A stretch of 64,000 bases of DNA from Leptospiraceae bacterium. Its GTDB lineage: Bacteria; Spirochaetota; Leptospiria; Leptospirales; Leptonemataceae. A program made the translations under genes and the position numbers. The DNA lies in contig BPKM01000001.1 in the NCBI GenBank assembly GCA_026005135.1, positions 496,001 to 560,000 on the forward strand, given 5' to 3'. Of this stretch, positions 46,692 through 58,939 are shown in pieces. Every line of letters begins with the position of its first letter. The first letter of the stretch is position 1. The notes beneath the pieces are model-generated. The model searched no databases. It was not told the origin of the DNA and was given only the letters and a program-made list of their open reading frames with translations.

Positions 46692-47960
46692 ATGAAAATA
46701 AAAAGATTAATAATAATTCTTTTAGGATTTCTTTTATTATTGGAAATTTTTTTACGTTTATATAAAATTGAATCATTAAATTATTTTAGAAATGTTAAAA
46801 TTATTCATAAATATAATCAAAATTATTTTGTTGGCTTACGTCCTAATACAACTGTTTATATAAAGCATTTTACAGGAAAATGGGAAGGAAAATTTACCAT
46901 TAATTCCTTAGGAATGAGAAATATTGAAGAACCAGATAGAAAACGTAAAAAGATTATCTGTCTTGGTGATAGCCTTGTTATGGGATATGGTGTTTCAGAT
47001 GAAGATACTTTTTGTTATATTTTAAATCAAAGATTTAAGCAAACTGGTTATCAATTTTTGAATGCGGGTATTGATGGTTTAGGTTCATTGGGTGCTTATC
47101 AAAGGTTAAAAGAAGTATTAGGATATGTTAAAAATGTTGAAAGTGTTCTTTTTTTTATTTCTCCCAATGATTTTACTATGCCAGAAATTTTTATTAAAAG
47201 AGGTATACTACCAGATGATGTAATTGAAAAAAAACGATTAGAAGATCCTTTAAAACGATATATAGATAGTTTTCAATTTATTCTTACAGATTGGTCTTAT
47301 TCGTTTTTTATTTTAAAAATTACAATTAAACAGTTATTATTAAAATATGCTATATTTAAAAATGAGATAAAAAATAATCTTGATAAAATCAAAAATCAAA
47401 CTTTAAAAGAATATATAGTAAATAGTTTCTTACTTCCTGAAAGAAAAATAAGCTGCCCAAAGCCAGAAGAAAAAAAATTAATTTATAAAACCATAGGATA
47501 TACATATATAACCTATGAAAAACAAAAATTAAGTAGACCCATAAGTTGTCCAGAACCTGTTCCAGAAAATATTAAAAATGAATGTACAAATTTTCCTAAA
47601 ACTATACCAGATTTACCAGATTTTACAAAAAACGTATATAAAAATATGATTGATTTATCAAAACAAAAACAATTTCGTTTAATTATAGTAATTTTACCTA
47701 TGCAAATAGAAGAAATCTATTGTAATAATATAAAAAAATTTCATCCTTTAAGAATGTATGCCTTACAGGCTAAACACTTTTTTAAAAAAAATAATATTGA
47801 GGTATGGGATCTTATGGAATTTACACATACATTATGCAAACAAAATGAATATGGTATAAGAGATCATTATATACCCGAAGATGGACACTTAACAAAATTG
47901 GGCAATTTATGGGTAGCGGAACATTTATCACATTTATTAAATAGACATCTTGTAAAATAA
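46692..47960 (+). CDS. SGNH-hydrolase-like protein partnered with MBOAT acyltransferase
   Basis: The 422-residue protein has an N-terminal membrane anchor (residues 3-22) and an SGNH domain: block I CLGDSLVMGYGVSDEDTF (Ser near 95), block III SPNDF, and a C-terminal DxxH-like site near YIPEDGHLTKLG. A Cys/Pro-rich insert (about 250-310) is unusual. It sits 1 base after the prenyl synthase stop and 1 base before the MBOAT gene. Such pairs (AlgX/AlgJ with AlgI, PatB with PatA) O-acetylate exported polysaccharides, so that role is likely here. Confidence 0.75.
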   Translation: MKIKRLIIILLGFLLLLEIFLRLYKIESLNYFRNVKIIHKYNQNYFVGLRPNTTVYIKHFTGKWEGKFTINSLGMRNIEEPDRKRKKIICLGDSLVMGYGVSDEDTFCYILNQRFKQTGYQFLNAGIDGLGSLGAYQRLKEVLGYVKNVESVLFFISPNDFTMPEIFIKRGILPDDVIEKKRLEDPLKRYIDSFQFILTDWSYSFFILKITIKQLLLKYAIFKNEIKNNLDKIKNQTLKEYIVNSFLLPERKISCPKPEEKKLIYKTIGYTYITYEKQKLSRPISCPEPVPENIKNECTNFPKTIPDLPDFTKNVYKNMIDLSKQKQFRLIIVILPMQIEEIYCNNIKKFHPLRMYALQAKHFFKKNNIEVWDLMEFTHTLCKQNEYGIRDHYIPEDGHLTKLGNLWVAEHLSHLLNRHLVK

Positions 47961-47961
47961 T

Positions 47962-49422
47962 ATGTTATTTAATTCAATTCACTTTTTTATTTTTATTTTA
48001 ATTGTTGTACCAATTTTTTTTATATTACCAGAAAAATATCAGAGATTATGGATATTTTTATGTAGTTTATATTTTTATGCTGTTTTTCAATTTATTTATG
48101 TTTTTTTATTATTATATTCTATTGGTATTTCTTATCTTAGTATTTATTTTATAACAAATTTAAATCAAATAAAATTGAAAAAACTATTTTTAATTATTGG
48201 GATAATTGGCAATTTATTATTATTATTAATTTTTAAATATAGTGTACAACTTTATGATGTCTTAAATTTTATTTTAGGGTTTGAACCATGCGATAAGAAA
48301 TATATACAGCCACCTAATATTTTATTACCTATGGGTATTTCGTTTTTTTGTTTACAAGCAATTTCAGCTATTGTTGATATTTATAGAGGTATTGCAGAAA
48401 AACCTAAGAATATTTTATATTTTGGTTTATATTTAAGTTTTTTCCCTCAATTGGTTGCTGGTCCTATTTTAAGAACTAAGGATTTATTGGATCAATTTTA
48501 TATAGAAAAAAGATTTGATAGTAATAATTTTCGCAATGGATTATTTCAGATATGCTTGGGTTATTTAAAAAAAACATTAATTGCAGATCAAATTTCTCCT
48601 TATGTAGATCAGATTTTTCAAACTCCGTGGGAATATCATAGTATAAGTATGTGGATTGCAGTATATTTATTCTCTTTACAGATATATGGTGATTTTTCTG
48701 GTTATTCTGATATTGCAATTGGTATTGCAAGAATCATGGGATTTGAATTACCTCAAAATTTTAATCGACCTTTCTTTTCTAAAACAATGGCTGAATTCTG
48801 GAGAAGATGGCATATTTCTTTTTCCAGCTGGTTGAGGGATTATATTTATATACCCTTAGGGGGAAGTCGTATAAATACTTTTAGAACATATATAAATTTA
48901 TTTTTAACAATGCTTATAAGTGGTTTATGGCATGGTGCTGGCTGGAATTATTTATTATGGGGAGCATTACATGGTATATTCTTATTAGGAGAAAGATTTT
49001 TATTATCATTTAAAAAAATAGAGCAAATTGGTTCAAAAATTCCAGCTTTTATTTTGAGTTCGATTGGAATTTTTTACACCTATTGGGTTTTTTCTTTTAC
49101 ATTTTTCTTTTTTCGAGCAAAACCAATTGTTTTTCCAGAGACTAATTTTACAGCTTCGTCAATTGAAGTTGCATGGTATATGGTATTACGTTCTATTATA
49201 CCATCACCAGGTAAAATTGTAATACCATCTTTGCAATATTTTGTTATGATAGCAATTTTATTTTTTATTGAGTATTTAATGGAAAATCAGAATAAAAAAA
49301 ATTATATTAAAAGGTTTATACAAAGTGATTATTTATATGTATTTGCAGGTGTTATTTTATTTACCTGTTTGGTAATTTATTCTGTTTCTGTAAGTCAGCC
49401 TTTCGTATATTTCCAATTTTAG
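47962..49422 (+). CDS. MBOAT-family membrane O-acyltransferase (AlgI-like)
   Basis: A 486-residue polytopic protein with the MBOAT signatures EFWRRWHISFSSWLRDYIYI (about 275-294) and GLWHGAGWNYLLWGALHG (about 315-332, with the catalytic His). It passes acetyl groups across the inner membrane to a periplasmic acyl acceptor, here probably together with the SGNH protein encoded just upstream. Its last 4 bases overlap the converging thioesterase gene. Confidence 0.88.
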   Translation: MLFNSIHFFIFILIVVPIFFILPEKYQRLWIFLCSLYFYAVFQFIYVFLLLYSIGISYLSIYFITNLNQIKLKKLFLIIGIIGNLLLLLIFKYSVQLYDVLNFILGFEPCDKKYIQPPNILLPMGISFFCLQAISAIVDIYRGIAEKPKNILYFGLYLSFFPQLVAGPILRTKDLLDQFYIEKRFDSNNFRNGLFQICLGYLKKTLIADQISPYVDQIFQTPWEYHSISMWIAVYLFSLQIYGDFSGYSDIAIGIARIMGFELPQNFNRPFFSKTMAEFWRRWHISFSSWLRDYIYIPLGGSRINTFRTYINLFLTMLISGLWHGAGWNYLLWGALHGIFLLGERFLLSFKKIEQIGSKIPAFILSSIGIFYTYWVFSFTFFFFRAKPIVFPETNFTASSIEVAWYMVLRSIIPSPGKIVIPSLQYFVMIAILFFIEYLMENQNKKNYIKRFIQSDYLYVFAGVILFTCLVIYSVSVSQPFVYFQF

Positions 49423-49865
49423 TGCTCTATTAATATATCATTAATATCATTTTTATTGTATTTATTTTTGAATTCTTCTGTTTTAAAATAAGGGAAAGGT
49501 TTACCATTTTTTAAACATACAAAGGTGATAAAACAATCAATAATTTCTGAAGTTTGATTTGTTTTTGTATCGTGAACAATTGCTTTTGTTTGGATAGTTA
49601 TAGAAGTTTTTTTAATTTGATAAATTCTACATAAGATAATTACAGAGTCTCCCATTTTAGCTGGAGAACGAAAACGTACATTTTCTAAGGAAACAGTTAC
49701 CATATTTGTATAACCAATTTTTTCAACCGCATATAAATAAGAAGATTCGTCAATCCAGGATAACATACTACCACCATATAAGTTTCCATGTCCATTTAAA
49801 TCCCTGGGTAAAACTAATCGCCTTGTGACAATTTCAAAATTTTGATTTAATTCATAATTCTCCAT
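49419..49865 (-). CDS. Acyl-CoA thioesterase, YciA-like hot-dog protein
   Basis: This 148-residue protein matches the YciA/BACH group: PRDLNGHGNLYGGSMLSWID (with Asn-Gly-Gly around the active-site helix and the catalytic Asp), and VSLENVRFRSPAKMGDSVII. It hydrolyses short- to long-chain acyl-CoA in the cytoplasm. The start overlaps the end of uvrC by 14 bases, so it is co-transcribed with it. It belongs to a different hot-dog subfamily from the protein at 220-675. Confidence 0.85.
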   Translation of the reverse strand: MENYELNQNFEIVTRRLVLPRDLNGHGNLYGGSMLSWIDESSYLYAVEKIGYTNMVTVSLENVRFRSPAKMGDSVIILCRIYQIKKTSITIQTKAIVHDTKTNQTSEIIDCFITFVCLKNGKPFPYFKTEEFKNKYNKNDINDILIEH

Positions 49866-51747
49866 AATGAACCTCAGATTCTTTTATTTTGTTAATAATT
49901 TCTTGAGCTAATTTTTTACCAATTCCTTCAATTTCAATTAAATCATTAATAGTTAAATTCTGTAAAGGTTTTTGGTTAAGAAATTTTAATATTTTTTTCT
50001 TTCTTTCCGAACCAATTTTAGGTATAGAATCAAGAATATGTTTGTATAGATTTTTCCTCATTCTTTTTCTTTGATGATTGATAGCAAAACGATGTGCTTC
50101 ATCTCGCATCTGTCTTAAGATTAACATACCAGGGCTTGATGGATTTGTTTTTAGTGGTTTTGATTCAAAAGGAAAATAAATTTCTTCTCTTTTTTTAGCA
50201 AGTCCAATAATGGGAATATTTACATTATGTTCCTGAAGTGCTTTATAAGCAGCATTTACCTGAGTAATACCTCCATCTATTACAAGTAAATCTGGAAATA
50301 CTTTATTTTCTTCTTTTAATCTTCGAATTCTTCTATAAATAACTTCTTTAATTGCAGCGGGATCATTTATATCATTTATAGTTTTAATAATATAATGACG
50401 ATAAGAAGATGGATTTGGTTCACCATTAACAAAGCGAACACCAGAACCTACAATTTCTTTTCCTTGAAAATGCGAAATATCATAACATTCCATTATTTCT
50501 GGAATTTTATTTAAATGGCAAAGTTTTTGAATTTCTTTTAAAGCTTCTTTTTTTAATTTATTTTTCATTCCAAGAATTCTTTCTTTTAAAAGAAGCTCTG
50601 CATTTTTTTCTGCTAATTGTATCAAAGAAGATTGTTTTTGAATTAAAATTTTTATTGGATAGTTATATTTTTCTTCTAAAAATGCCTCTAATTCTGAAAT
50701 ACCTTCTACTTTAAAGGGAATAATGATTTTTGCTGGAAAATTATCCGGGTTTAAAAAATTCAGATAGTATTCGCGTAAAAAAGAAGATAAAAGTTCTTCT
50801 TTATAATGATTTAAATTAATATTATCTGGAACATATAATGAAAAAGACTTCCTTGAAATTAATTTAGAATTTCGAAATTCTAAAATTACAGCACCAGCTT
50901 GATTGAATTCTTCATTTATTGCAATAGTTATAACATCCTGATCAGGATTTCCCGGTTTTATAACATCTTGTTTTTCATTAAATTGTTTTAATTTTAATAA
51001 AATATCTCTATAAATAGCAGCTTTTTCGTATTGCATCTGACTACTGTATTCATTCATTCGTTTGATAATAATTTCTTCTAATAGTTCTTTTCTTCCTTCT
51101 AAAAATAGAATAATTTCCTGTACAATTTTTTGATATTCTTCTTTATCGACATTTCCCTGACAGGGTGCAAGACAACGTTTTATAAAATAATTCATACAGG
51201 GTCTTTTGGGTTTTTTTAAAGGTAATTCTTGATTAACTTTTCTAATAGGAAATGTTTTATGAATTAGATCCAATAATTGTCTTGCAAATTTAACATCTGT
51301 ATAAGGACCAAAATATCGATTACCATCTTTTTTATATTTTCTTGTAAGAAAGATTCTGGGATATTCTTCATTCAAAGAAATACATAAATATGGGTATCGT
51401 TTATCGTCTTTTAATCTTACATTAAAAGGAGGTTGATATTGTTTTATTAAATTGTCTTCTAATATTAAAGCTTCATTGCCATTATTTGTTATAATCCATT
51501 CAACATCATAAGCTTTTTGTAATAATAAATAATGCTTATAATCTTCAGGATTAAGATAACTTTTTAAACGTTGCTTTAATTGAATCGATTTTCCAATATA
51601 TAATATTTTTCCCTTTTTATCTTTCCAGAAATAACAACCTGGTAATGATGGAGCAATAGAAATTTTTTCTTTTAAATATTCTAATCGTTCTTGTGTATTA
51701 TAAGTTAATGGTTGTTCAGATAGATATAATTCTTTTTCATTTTTCAT
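49852..51747 (-). CDS. uvrC: UvrABC excinuclease subunit C
   Basis: A 631-residue nuclease with the GIY-YIG domain (LPGCYFWKDKKGKILYIGKS, about residues 34-53), a Cys cluster (CMNYFIKRCLAPCQG), a UVR motif (about 205-235), the RNase-H-like endonuclease domain (ECYDISHFQGKEIVGSGV) and C-terminal helix-hairpin-helix (LIEIEGIGKKLAQEI). It makes both incisions around bulky DNA lesions after UvrAB loading. Length and domains are complete. Confidence 0.95.
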   Translation of the reverse strand: MKNEKELYLSEQPLTYNTQERLEYLKEKISIAPSLPGCYFWKDKKGKILYIGKSIQLKQRLKSYLNPEDYKHYLLLQKAYDVEWIITNNGNEALILEDNLIKQYQPPFNVRLKDDKRYPYLCISLNEEYPRIFLTRKYKKDGNRYFGPYTDVKFARQLLDLIHKTFPIRKVNQELPLKKPKRPCMNYFIKRCLAPCQGNVDKEEYQKIVQEIILFLEGRKELLEEIIIKRMNEYSSQMQYEKAAIYRDILLKLKQFNEKQDVIKPGNPDQDVITIAINEEFNQAGAVILEFRNSKLISRKSFSLYVPDNINLNHYKEELLSSFLREYYLNFLNPDNFPAKIIIPFKVEGISELEAFLEEKYNYPIKILIQKQSSLIQLAEKNAELLLKERILGMKNKLKKEALKEIQKLCHLNKIPEIMECYDISHFQGKEIVGSGVRFVNGEPNPSSYRHYIIKTINDINDPAAIKEVIYRRIRRLKEENKVFPDLLVIDGGITQVNAAYKALQEHNVNIPIIGLAKKREEIYFPFESKPLKTNPSSPGMLILRQMRDEAHRFAINHQRKRMRKNLYKHILDSIPKIGSERKKKILKFLNQKPLQNLTINDLIEIEGIGKKLAQEIINKIKESEVHYGEL

Positions 51748-51783
51748 AATGTAATTTTAATAAAATCATAAATTAAAAAATGA

Positions 51784-52794
51784 CTACTTTATAGAACAAC
51801 GTAAGAGATAAGGATTAAAAACCTGTCCTATGAATAATTCAGAATTTAATTTTAGTATTACAGATGCAGCACTAATTTTTTGACCAGAATCTTCAAAAAT
51901 TTTATTGATTTGATATGTTTTTGGATCAATCTCAAATCCCAAAGAAGGAGAAAGATTTTCTGCATTTTTACTATGCTGGATAAATTTCCACATAGATGGA
52001 TGAGAAGTTATATAAAGTTTATTTTGATATGAAATAAAATTATCCGGACCAGGAATAGTTGCAACTTGTTTTTTATTTTCTAATTTATATTGATTGTTTT
52101 TTAAAATAAAATCAAATTCATAAATTTTATTTTCTAATGTTGTACTTACAAATAGTTTATTATTATATAAAGCAAGGCTATTAGGGAAACCTAATCCATT
52201 AAAAATTTCATAACATTGATTTATTTCTATATTACAATAAACAAGAGAGCCGTTTTTTATTCCAAATAGCATTGTTGATAAATATTCTATTAGACTTCCT
52301 CTTGTTTTCATATCATTTATAATAATAAATTCATTTTGAGAAATACTAATCAAATCATTAGGAGAGACTATCAATGGATTCTGAAATAATTTTTTTAAAA
52401 TCAATTGATTTTTTTTATATTCGTATATTGCAACAGCATGCCATTTGGTTTCTAACGTATTTCCATGTAAAATAACAAATAAATATGGATCTCTATAATC
52501 TATACCATGAGGGCGAAAAGAAAGATTTTCAGGTTCGTTTATTCTTTCTAATATATTTAATTTATTAGTATTGGGATTATAACTATAAATTTCTCCATAA
52601 GATTCTAAGTCTCTTCTATTATGAGAAGAAATTAAAAAAAGATTTTCTTTTTCTATCCAGACAAAATCTTCTGGTCCAGCAATTCCTTCAATTTTATAAC
52701 AAGAATTAGGGTAGGGTTTATAAGAACTACATAAAATCAAAGATAATAATAAAATTGATTTTACAAATAATACTATGATATTTATTTTTTTCAT
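51784..52794 (-). CDS. Lipoprotein with arylesterase/paraoxonase-like propeller
   Basis: The 336-residue product has a lipoprotein signal with lipobox LSLILC (Cys near residue 22). The mature part is a six-bladed propeller of the SMP-30/PON type: PEDFVWIE, FRPHGIDYRDPYLFVI (the HG motif of paraoxonases), SPNDLISI (Asn-Asp calcium ligands), and FPNSLALYNNKLFVST. Known relatives are calcium-dependent lactonases or arylesterases. It is divergent from the SpoIIE gene, with 14 bases between starts. Confidence 0.75.
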   Translation of the reverse strand: MKKINIIVLFVKSILLLSLILCSSYKPYPNSCYKIEGIAGPEDFVWIEKENLFLISSHNRRDLESYGEIYSYNPNTNKLNILERINEPENLSFRPHGIDYRDPYLFVILHGNTLETKWHAVAIYEYKKNQLILKKLFQNPLIVSPNDLISISQNEFIIINDMKTRGSLIEYLSTMLFGIKNGSLVYCNIEINQCYEIFNGLGFPNSLALYNNKLFVSTTLENKIYEFDFILKNNQYKLENKKQVATIPGPDNFISYQNKLYITSHPSMWKFIQHSKNAENLSPSLGFEIDPKTYQINKIFEDSGQKISAASVILKLNSELFIGQVFNPYLLRCSIK

Positions 52795-52808
52795 AACTAT
52801 AAAAATTT

Positions 52809-54647
52809 ATGAAATGTTTTAAAGTCAAATATTTATTATTAATTACTGGTATTTTATTTCATTATAGTTTAAATGCTATTTCAGTTTATAAAATTCCTAA
52901 GAAATATATAGAATTGCTACAAGAAAAAGAAAAACAAAAAATTCAAACTTTTTTAAAAATAAAAAGTAATGAAAATATTAAATGGTATAAATTAAAAATT
53001 CCAGAAAATATAAACAAAAATTGTTTTTATTTTTCAGAAATTAAACAACTTTTTGAAGTTTATGAAATTGATTATAATAAAGATATAATCATTCAAATAG
53101 ATAAAATTTATCAATTTGGTAATTTAGATTATCCTGAATATAAGGGGAATCCCTTTCATATTATTTGTACTAATAAAAAGGTATTATATTTTCGTATTTA
53201 TTCTTTCGATAAAAAACGTATTGGTATTACGGGAAAAATATTAGTAGGTACAAAAGAAGATTTTTATAAATATATTATAAAAAAAGAGTTTATAGATATT
53301 ATTCTTGGAATAATGTATATACTTACAGGTTTATATGCTTTTTTATTGTTTTTATTTTATCATAAATATAAATTATTTTTACATTTTAGTTTATTTTTAA
53401 TCTTTTTAGGAATAGCATCATTTACAACAAATAATATAAAATATATTTATTTAGAAAATGCTATATTCTGGTCCTGGATTAATATTTCATCATTATTTTT
53501 AACATCAGCATATTCATTGATTTTTGTATCTTCTTTTGTAATAAATCGATTTAAAAAATTAATAATTACTTTTTCTATGATTCAAATATTAATTGGTTTA
53601 TTATTATTTATAATAGCTATCAAATATTCTTTTTTATTATATAAAATTTTAGTTATATCTGCTTACTTGGCGATAATCAATTCTCTTATTTCTATATTAT
53701 ATATATTATATAATGTTTTTAAAAAAGATAAAGAAGCTATTATATTTCTTATTGGAATTAGCATTTTATGTTTTGGTGCAATTTTAGATTCTATTGTTAT
53801 AATAAATGTATTAGAATACAATTCTTTGTATTTTAATATCAGTATGTTTTTATTTTTACTATTACTTGCAGGAATATTATTAAAAGAACAAAGAAAAAAT
53901 TTTAAAAAATTGGAAACCATAGAAATAGAATTTGAACTTGCTTATAATGTACATAAAAAGTTAATTCCTAAAAAAGCACCGATATATCGTAATTTAGAAA
54001 TTCAATTTGATTATAATCCTTCCTACTATTTAGGAGGTGATTTTATTCATTTTATAGAGATAAATAAAAATGAATTAGGAATATTTATAGGCGATATATC
54101 TGGACATGGTATTAGTGCTTCTTTATATTCTTCTACGATTTATCATTTGATTCGTGCCTTACATAATTATTATACAAGACCAGCTAAGTTATTAAGCAAT
54201 ATAAATAAATATTTATGTGATTATTCTAATGCTGATTTTATTACAGGTATCTATCTATATATAGATTTAGAAAAGAATGTATTTTATTATGCTTCAGCTG
54301 GACATACAGATTTATTATATTTTTATGATAAAAAGATTTTATTATTGAGCCAAACTGGACCAGCTTTAGGAGTAAAAAAAGAAGCCAATTTTAATGAATA
54401 TGTATATCATTTAAAAAATGATTCTATTTTATTATTATATACAGATGGATTTATTGAAGTTTTTAATAAGAAAAACGAAATGTTAAATCAATTTGGATTA
54501 ATTCAATCTATCATAAAATTAAATCCATATTCGTATAAAAATACATCTTTAAATTTTTTTAAAGAATTAAGAAAATATTTATATTCTAAAGGTTATAAAT
54601 TTTATGATGATCAGGCTGGAATAATGATTTATTTTAATAATGTTTGA
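52809..54647 (+). CDS. Membrane PP2C-type phosphatase (SpoIIE/RsbU domain, 7TM)
   Basis: A 612-residue protein with a signal segment, a periplasmic domain (about 25-155), seven hydrophobic helices (about 158-355) and a cytoplasmic SpoIIE phosphatase domain. The metal ligands are present: LGGDFIHF, IGDISGHGISAS, YTDGFIEVF and YDDQAGI. Such proteins dephosphorylate STAS-domain anti-anti-sigma factors in partner-switching. The STAS protein at 60006-60986 is a conceivable target in this window (inference). The 3' end overlaps the converging pseudouridine synthase gene by 19 bases. Confidence 0.85.
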   Translation: MKCFKVKYLLLITGILFHYSLNAISVYKIPKKYIELLQEKEKQKIQTFLKIKSNENIKWYKLKIPENINKNCFYFSEIKQLFEVYEIDYNKDIIIQIDKIYQFGNLDYPEYKGNPFHIICTNKKVLYFRIYSFDKKRIGITGKILVGTKEDFYKYIIKKEFIDIILGIMYILTGLYAFLLFLFYHKYKLFLHFSLFLIFLGIASFTTNNIKYIYLENAIFWSWINISSLFLTSAYSLIFVSSFVINRFKKLIITFSMIQILIGLLLFIIAIKYSFLLYKILVISAYLAIINSLISILYILYNVFKKDKEAIIFLIGISILCFGAILDSIVIINVLEYNSLYFNISMFLFLLLLAGILLKEQRKNFKKLETIEIEFELAYNVHKKLIPKKAPIYRNLEIQFDYNPSYYLGGDFIHFIEINKNELGIFIGDISGHGISASLYSSTIYHLIRALHNYYTRPAKLLSNINKYLCDYSNADFITGIYLYIDLEKNVFYYASAGHTDLLYFYDKKILLLSQTGPALGVKKEANFNEYVYHLKNDSILLLYTDGFIEVFNKKNEMLNQFGLIQSIIKLNPYSYKNTSLNFFKELRKYLYSKGYKFYDDQAGIMIYFNNV

Positions 54648-55663
54648 AAGTCTTCTGGTAAAGAACTCTTTATCGATATTAATTTTTTAGTTCCTGGATG
54701 TACAAAAGACATTTCATAACAATGGAGGGCGCATCGATTTAAAAGTAGAATTTGATAATCTCTGTTATTGATAGTATCATCTAAAAATTTTAAAAAATAA
54801 TTTTCGTTTAGACCATAAATTTTATCTCCAACAATAGGAAATCCAGAATCTTTCAGGGTTGCTCGAATTTGATGTGTTCTTCCTGTATAAAGTTTAACTT
54901 TTATTAATGTAATTTCATTATATAATGGATGCTCTATTGTCTTGATTTTTTCTGGAATAAATTCTGTTTTTGCATAACGATATATATAATTATGGTTATT
55001 ATAAAAAATAGTAAAAGATTCTGTATTATCAGAATAATTATTCTTATATAATTTTAAAAAATCCATAAGAGAATTTTTGTTAATAAACATTTGTCTTTTT
55101 ATTACTTTACTATGAATATGCTTTCCAATATAACCTTCTAATATTTGATGTTTTGTAAATTTCCCAAATACAATTGTATAATAAATTTTGGAAATTTGAT
55201 TTGTTAAAAATATTTTAGAAATATTACGAATTATTTCTGGATTTTTGCCAAAGAGGATTAAACCAGATGTTTCTCTATCAATACGATTAATGGGATGACA
55301 ATATTCATAATTATATTGTTCTTTTAATAATGTATAAAGTGTATTTTTTTTATAATTTCCGGAGGGATGTACTGGTAAATTGGGAGGTTTATCAATAATC
55401 AGTAAATCATCGTCTTCAAAGATAATTTTAAAATGATGGTTTACTTCTGGTTCTGGCTTTTTATAATAATAAAATGTTATAATATCATTTGTTTTTAATA
55501 TATAGGAGTTTCTAACTGGTTTTTCATTTACAAGAACATTACCATTTTTAATTCTTTCCTGCCATTGATTTCGTGAAATATGAGGATAGTTATCTGTTAA
55601 ATATCGATCAATTCTTTTATTACTATCCTGTTCTGTGATTATGATTTCTTTTTTTACTTTCAT
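54629..55663 (-). CDS. RluA-family pseudouridine synthase with S4 domain
   Basis: The 344-residue enzyme has an N-terminal S4 RNA-binding domain (NKRIDRYLTDNYPHISRNQW) and the RluA catalytic motif INRIDRETSGLILFGKN (catalytic Asp in RxDxxTSG, about residue 131). KLYTGRTHQIRATL and GDKIYG also match. RluA/RluC/RluD types modify uridines in 23S rRNA or tRNA; the exact site cannot be told. Confidence 0.88.
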   Translation of the reverse strand: MKVKKEIIITEQDSNKRIDRYLTDNYPHISRNQWQERIKNGNVLVNEKPVRNSYILKTNDIITFYYYKKPEPEVNHHFKIIFEDDDLLIIDKPPNLPVHPSGNYKKNTLYTLLKEQYNYEYCHPINRIDRETSGLILFGKNPEIIRNISKIFLTNQISKIYYTIVFGKFTKHQILEGYIGKHIHSKVIKRQMFINKNSLMDFLKLYKNNYSDNTESFTIFYNNHNYIYRYAKTEFIPEKIKTIEHPLYNEITLIKVKLYTGRTHQIRATLKDSGFPIVGDKIYGLNENYFLKFLDDTINNRDYQILLLNRCALHCYEMSFVHPGTKKLISIKSSLPEDFQTLLK

Positions 55664-55756
55664 TATAGATTATGTTAATATCTTTTTAAATTATTATCTA
55701 AATTTTTCCGATAAGTCAAATATAAAATAATTCTTATTTAATTAAGGAGAAAAAAT

Positions 55757-55969
55757 ATGAATATAAATAAAGCTTTGGATAAAGAATATGAAAAACTTTC
55801 AATTAAAGAAATTTTAAATCTTCCTGTAAGTGCCATTCAAGGTATAACAGAAGAAGATGCTGAATTATTAAAAAAAGCCTTAAAAATCAAAACTATTAAA
55901 GATTTAGGTAAAAATAAATATTTTCGTTGGGCTAAAGCTTTAGTTGATTTAGCTGATGCAGAAGAATAA
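55757..55969 (+). CDS. Small HhH-like protein of unknown function
   Basis: A 70-residue acidic protein behind a good ribosome site (AAGGAG). NLPVSAIQGITEEDAELLKK, followed by ALKIKTIKDLGKN, reads like one helix-hairpin-helix unit (xGITxxDAxxLKxALxIKTIxDL), as in DUF4332-like or RNA polymerase/DNA-binding HhH modules. It is monocistronic, followed at once by a terminator hairpin. It is a complete small gene by start, size and terminator; its partner is unknown. Confidence 0.75.
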   Translation: MNINKALDKEYEKLSIKEILNLPVSAIQGITEEDAELLKKALKIKTIKDLGKNKYFRWAKALVDLADAEE

Positions 55970-55977
55970 ATAAAGTT

Positions 55978-55999
55978 AAGCCCTATTATTAAGGGGCTT
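55978..55999. terminator. Rho-independent terminator after the small HhH gene
   Basis: The stem AAGCCC(T)/(A)GGGGCTT with a 7-base loop is followed by CTTTTGTT on the plus strand. It also overlaps the last codons of the converging minus-strand gene at 55989, so it may serve both directions. Confidence 0.7.
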
Positions 56000-56525
56000 C
56001 TTTTGTTATATATTTCGTTAGTTTATAATTCCGAATCATTCTATTTATTAATACAATTAAATATAAAGTTATATATATTCCTAAAATAACTAATATGAAT
56101 ATAAATATTAAAGATAATAGCCAGATAAAACTTTCGTAGATTAATTTAAAGAATACATTTAAATTGAAATATCTTTTATAAAAATAAATGGTAATATTAT
56201 TTGAATCTGAATTTAATTTCATTTCAATCGGTTGGAATTTTAATATATCTTCGAAATTTATCTTACCTGTATTATAGACGTTTTTACTTAAAAATAAATT
56301 ATCTATTAGAGTCTGTTCTTTCTGGATTGGTTCTAAAAAATTTTGATACCATAATTTAGATTTTTTATATGTTAAAATAATATAATTTCCCTCTTTTCTT
56401 ATATTTTCTAAATAGTTTTCTGGTAATTGAAATGTAAATTTGTAGAAAGAAAATAAAATTTTACCAATAAATAAAATTCCAACTATTATTATCAATTGGG
56501 TTTTATATTTTTTTAAATAATTCAT
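55989..56525 (-). CDS. Membrane protein of unknown function
   Basis: The 178-residue protein has an N-terminal TM helix (about residues 10-29), a soluble middle of about 90 residues, and a second strongly hydrophobic segment (about 127-160, LLSLIFIFILVILGIYITLY) before a basic tail. This suggests both termini inside and a periplasmic loop. I see no family signature. It is downstream of purA on the same strand but 89 bases away. Confidence 0.55.
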   Translation of the reverse strand: MNYLKKYKTQLIIIVGILFIGKILFSFYKFTFQLPENYLENIRKEGNYIILTYKKSKLWYQNFLEPIQKEQTLIDNLFLSKNVYNTGKINFEDILKFQPIEMKLNSDSNNITIYFYKRYFNLNVFFKLIYESFIWLLSLIFIFILVILGIYITLYLIVLINRMIRNYKLTKYITKEAP

Positions 56526-56614
56526 ATCTAAATATAAAAAGAAATAAAAGAAATCGTCAATAAAAAATTGATATTAAGAATTTTTTATGCAATTAATTAT
56601 ATATAAAAAACATT

Positions 56615-58857
<2,243 letters not shown>

Positions 58858-58939
58858 TTAAATTCATTTTTTTTTAGAAGAAATCTAAATCAATAGAATT
58901 TCTCTTGAAAATCTCTATTTTGCCGATAATATTTTATGT

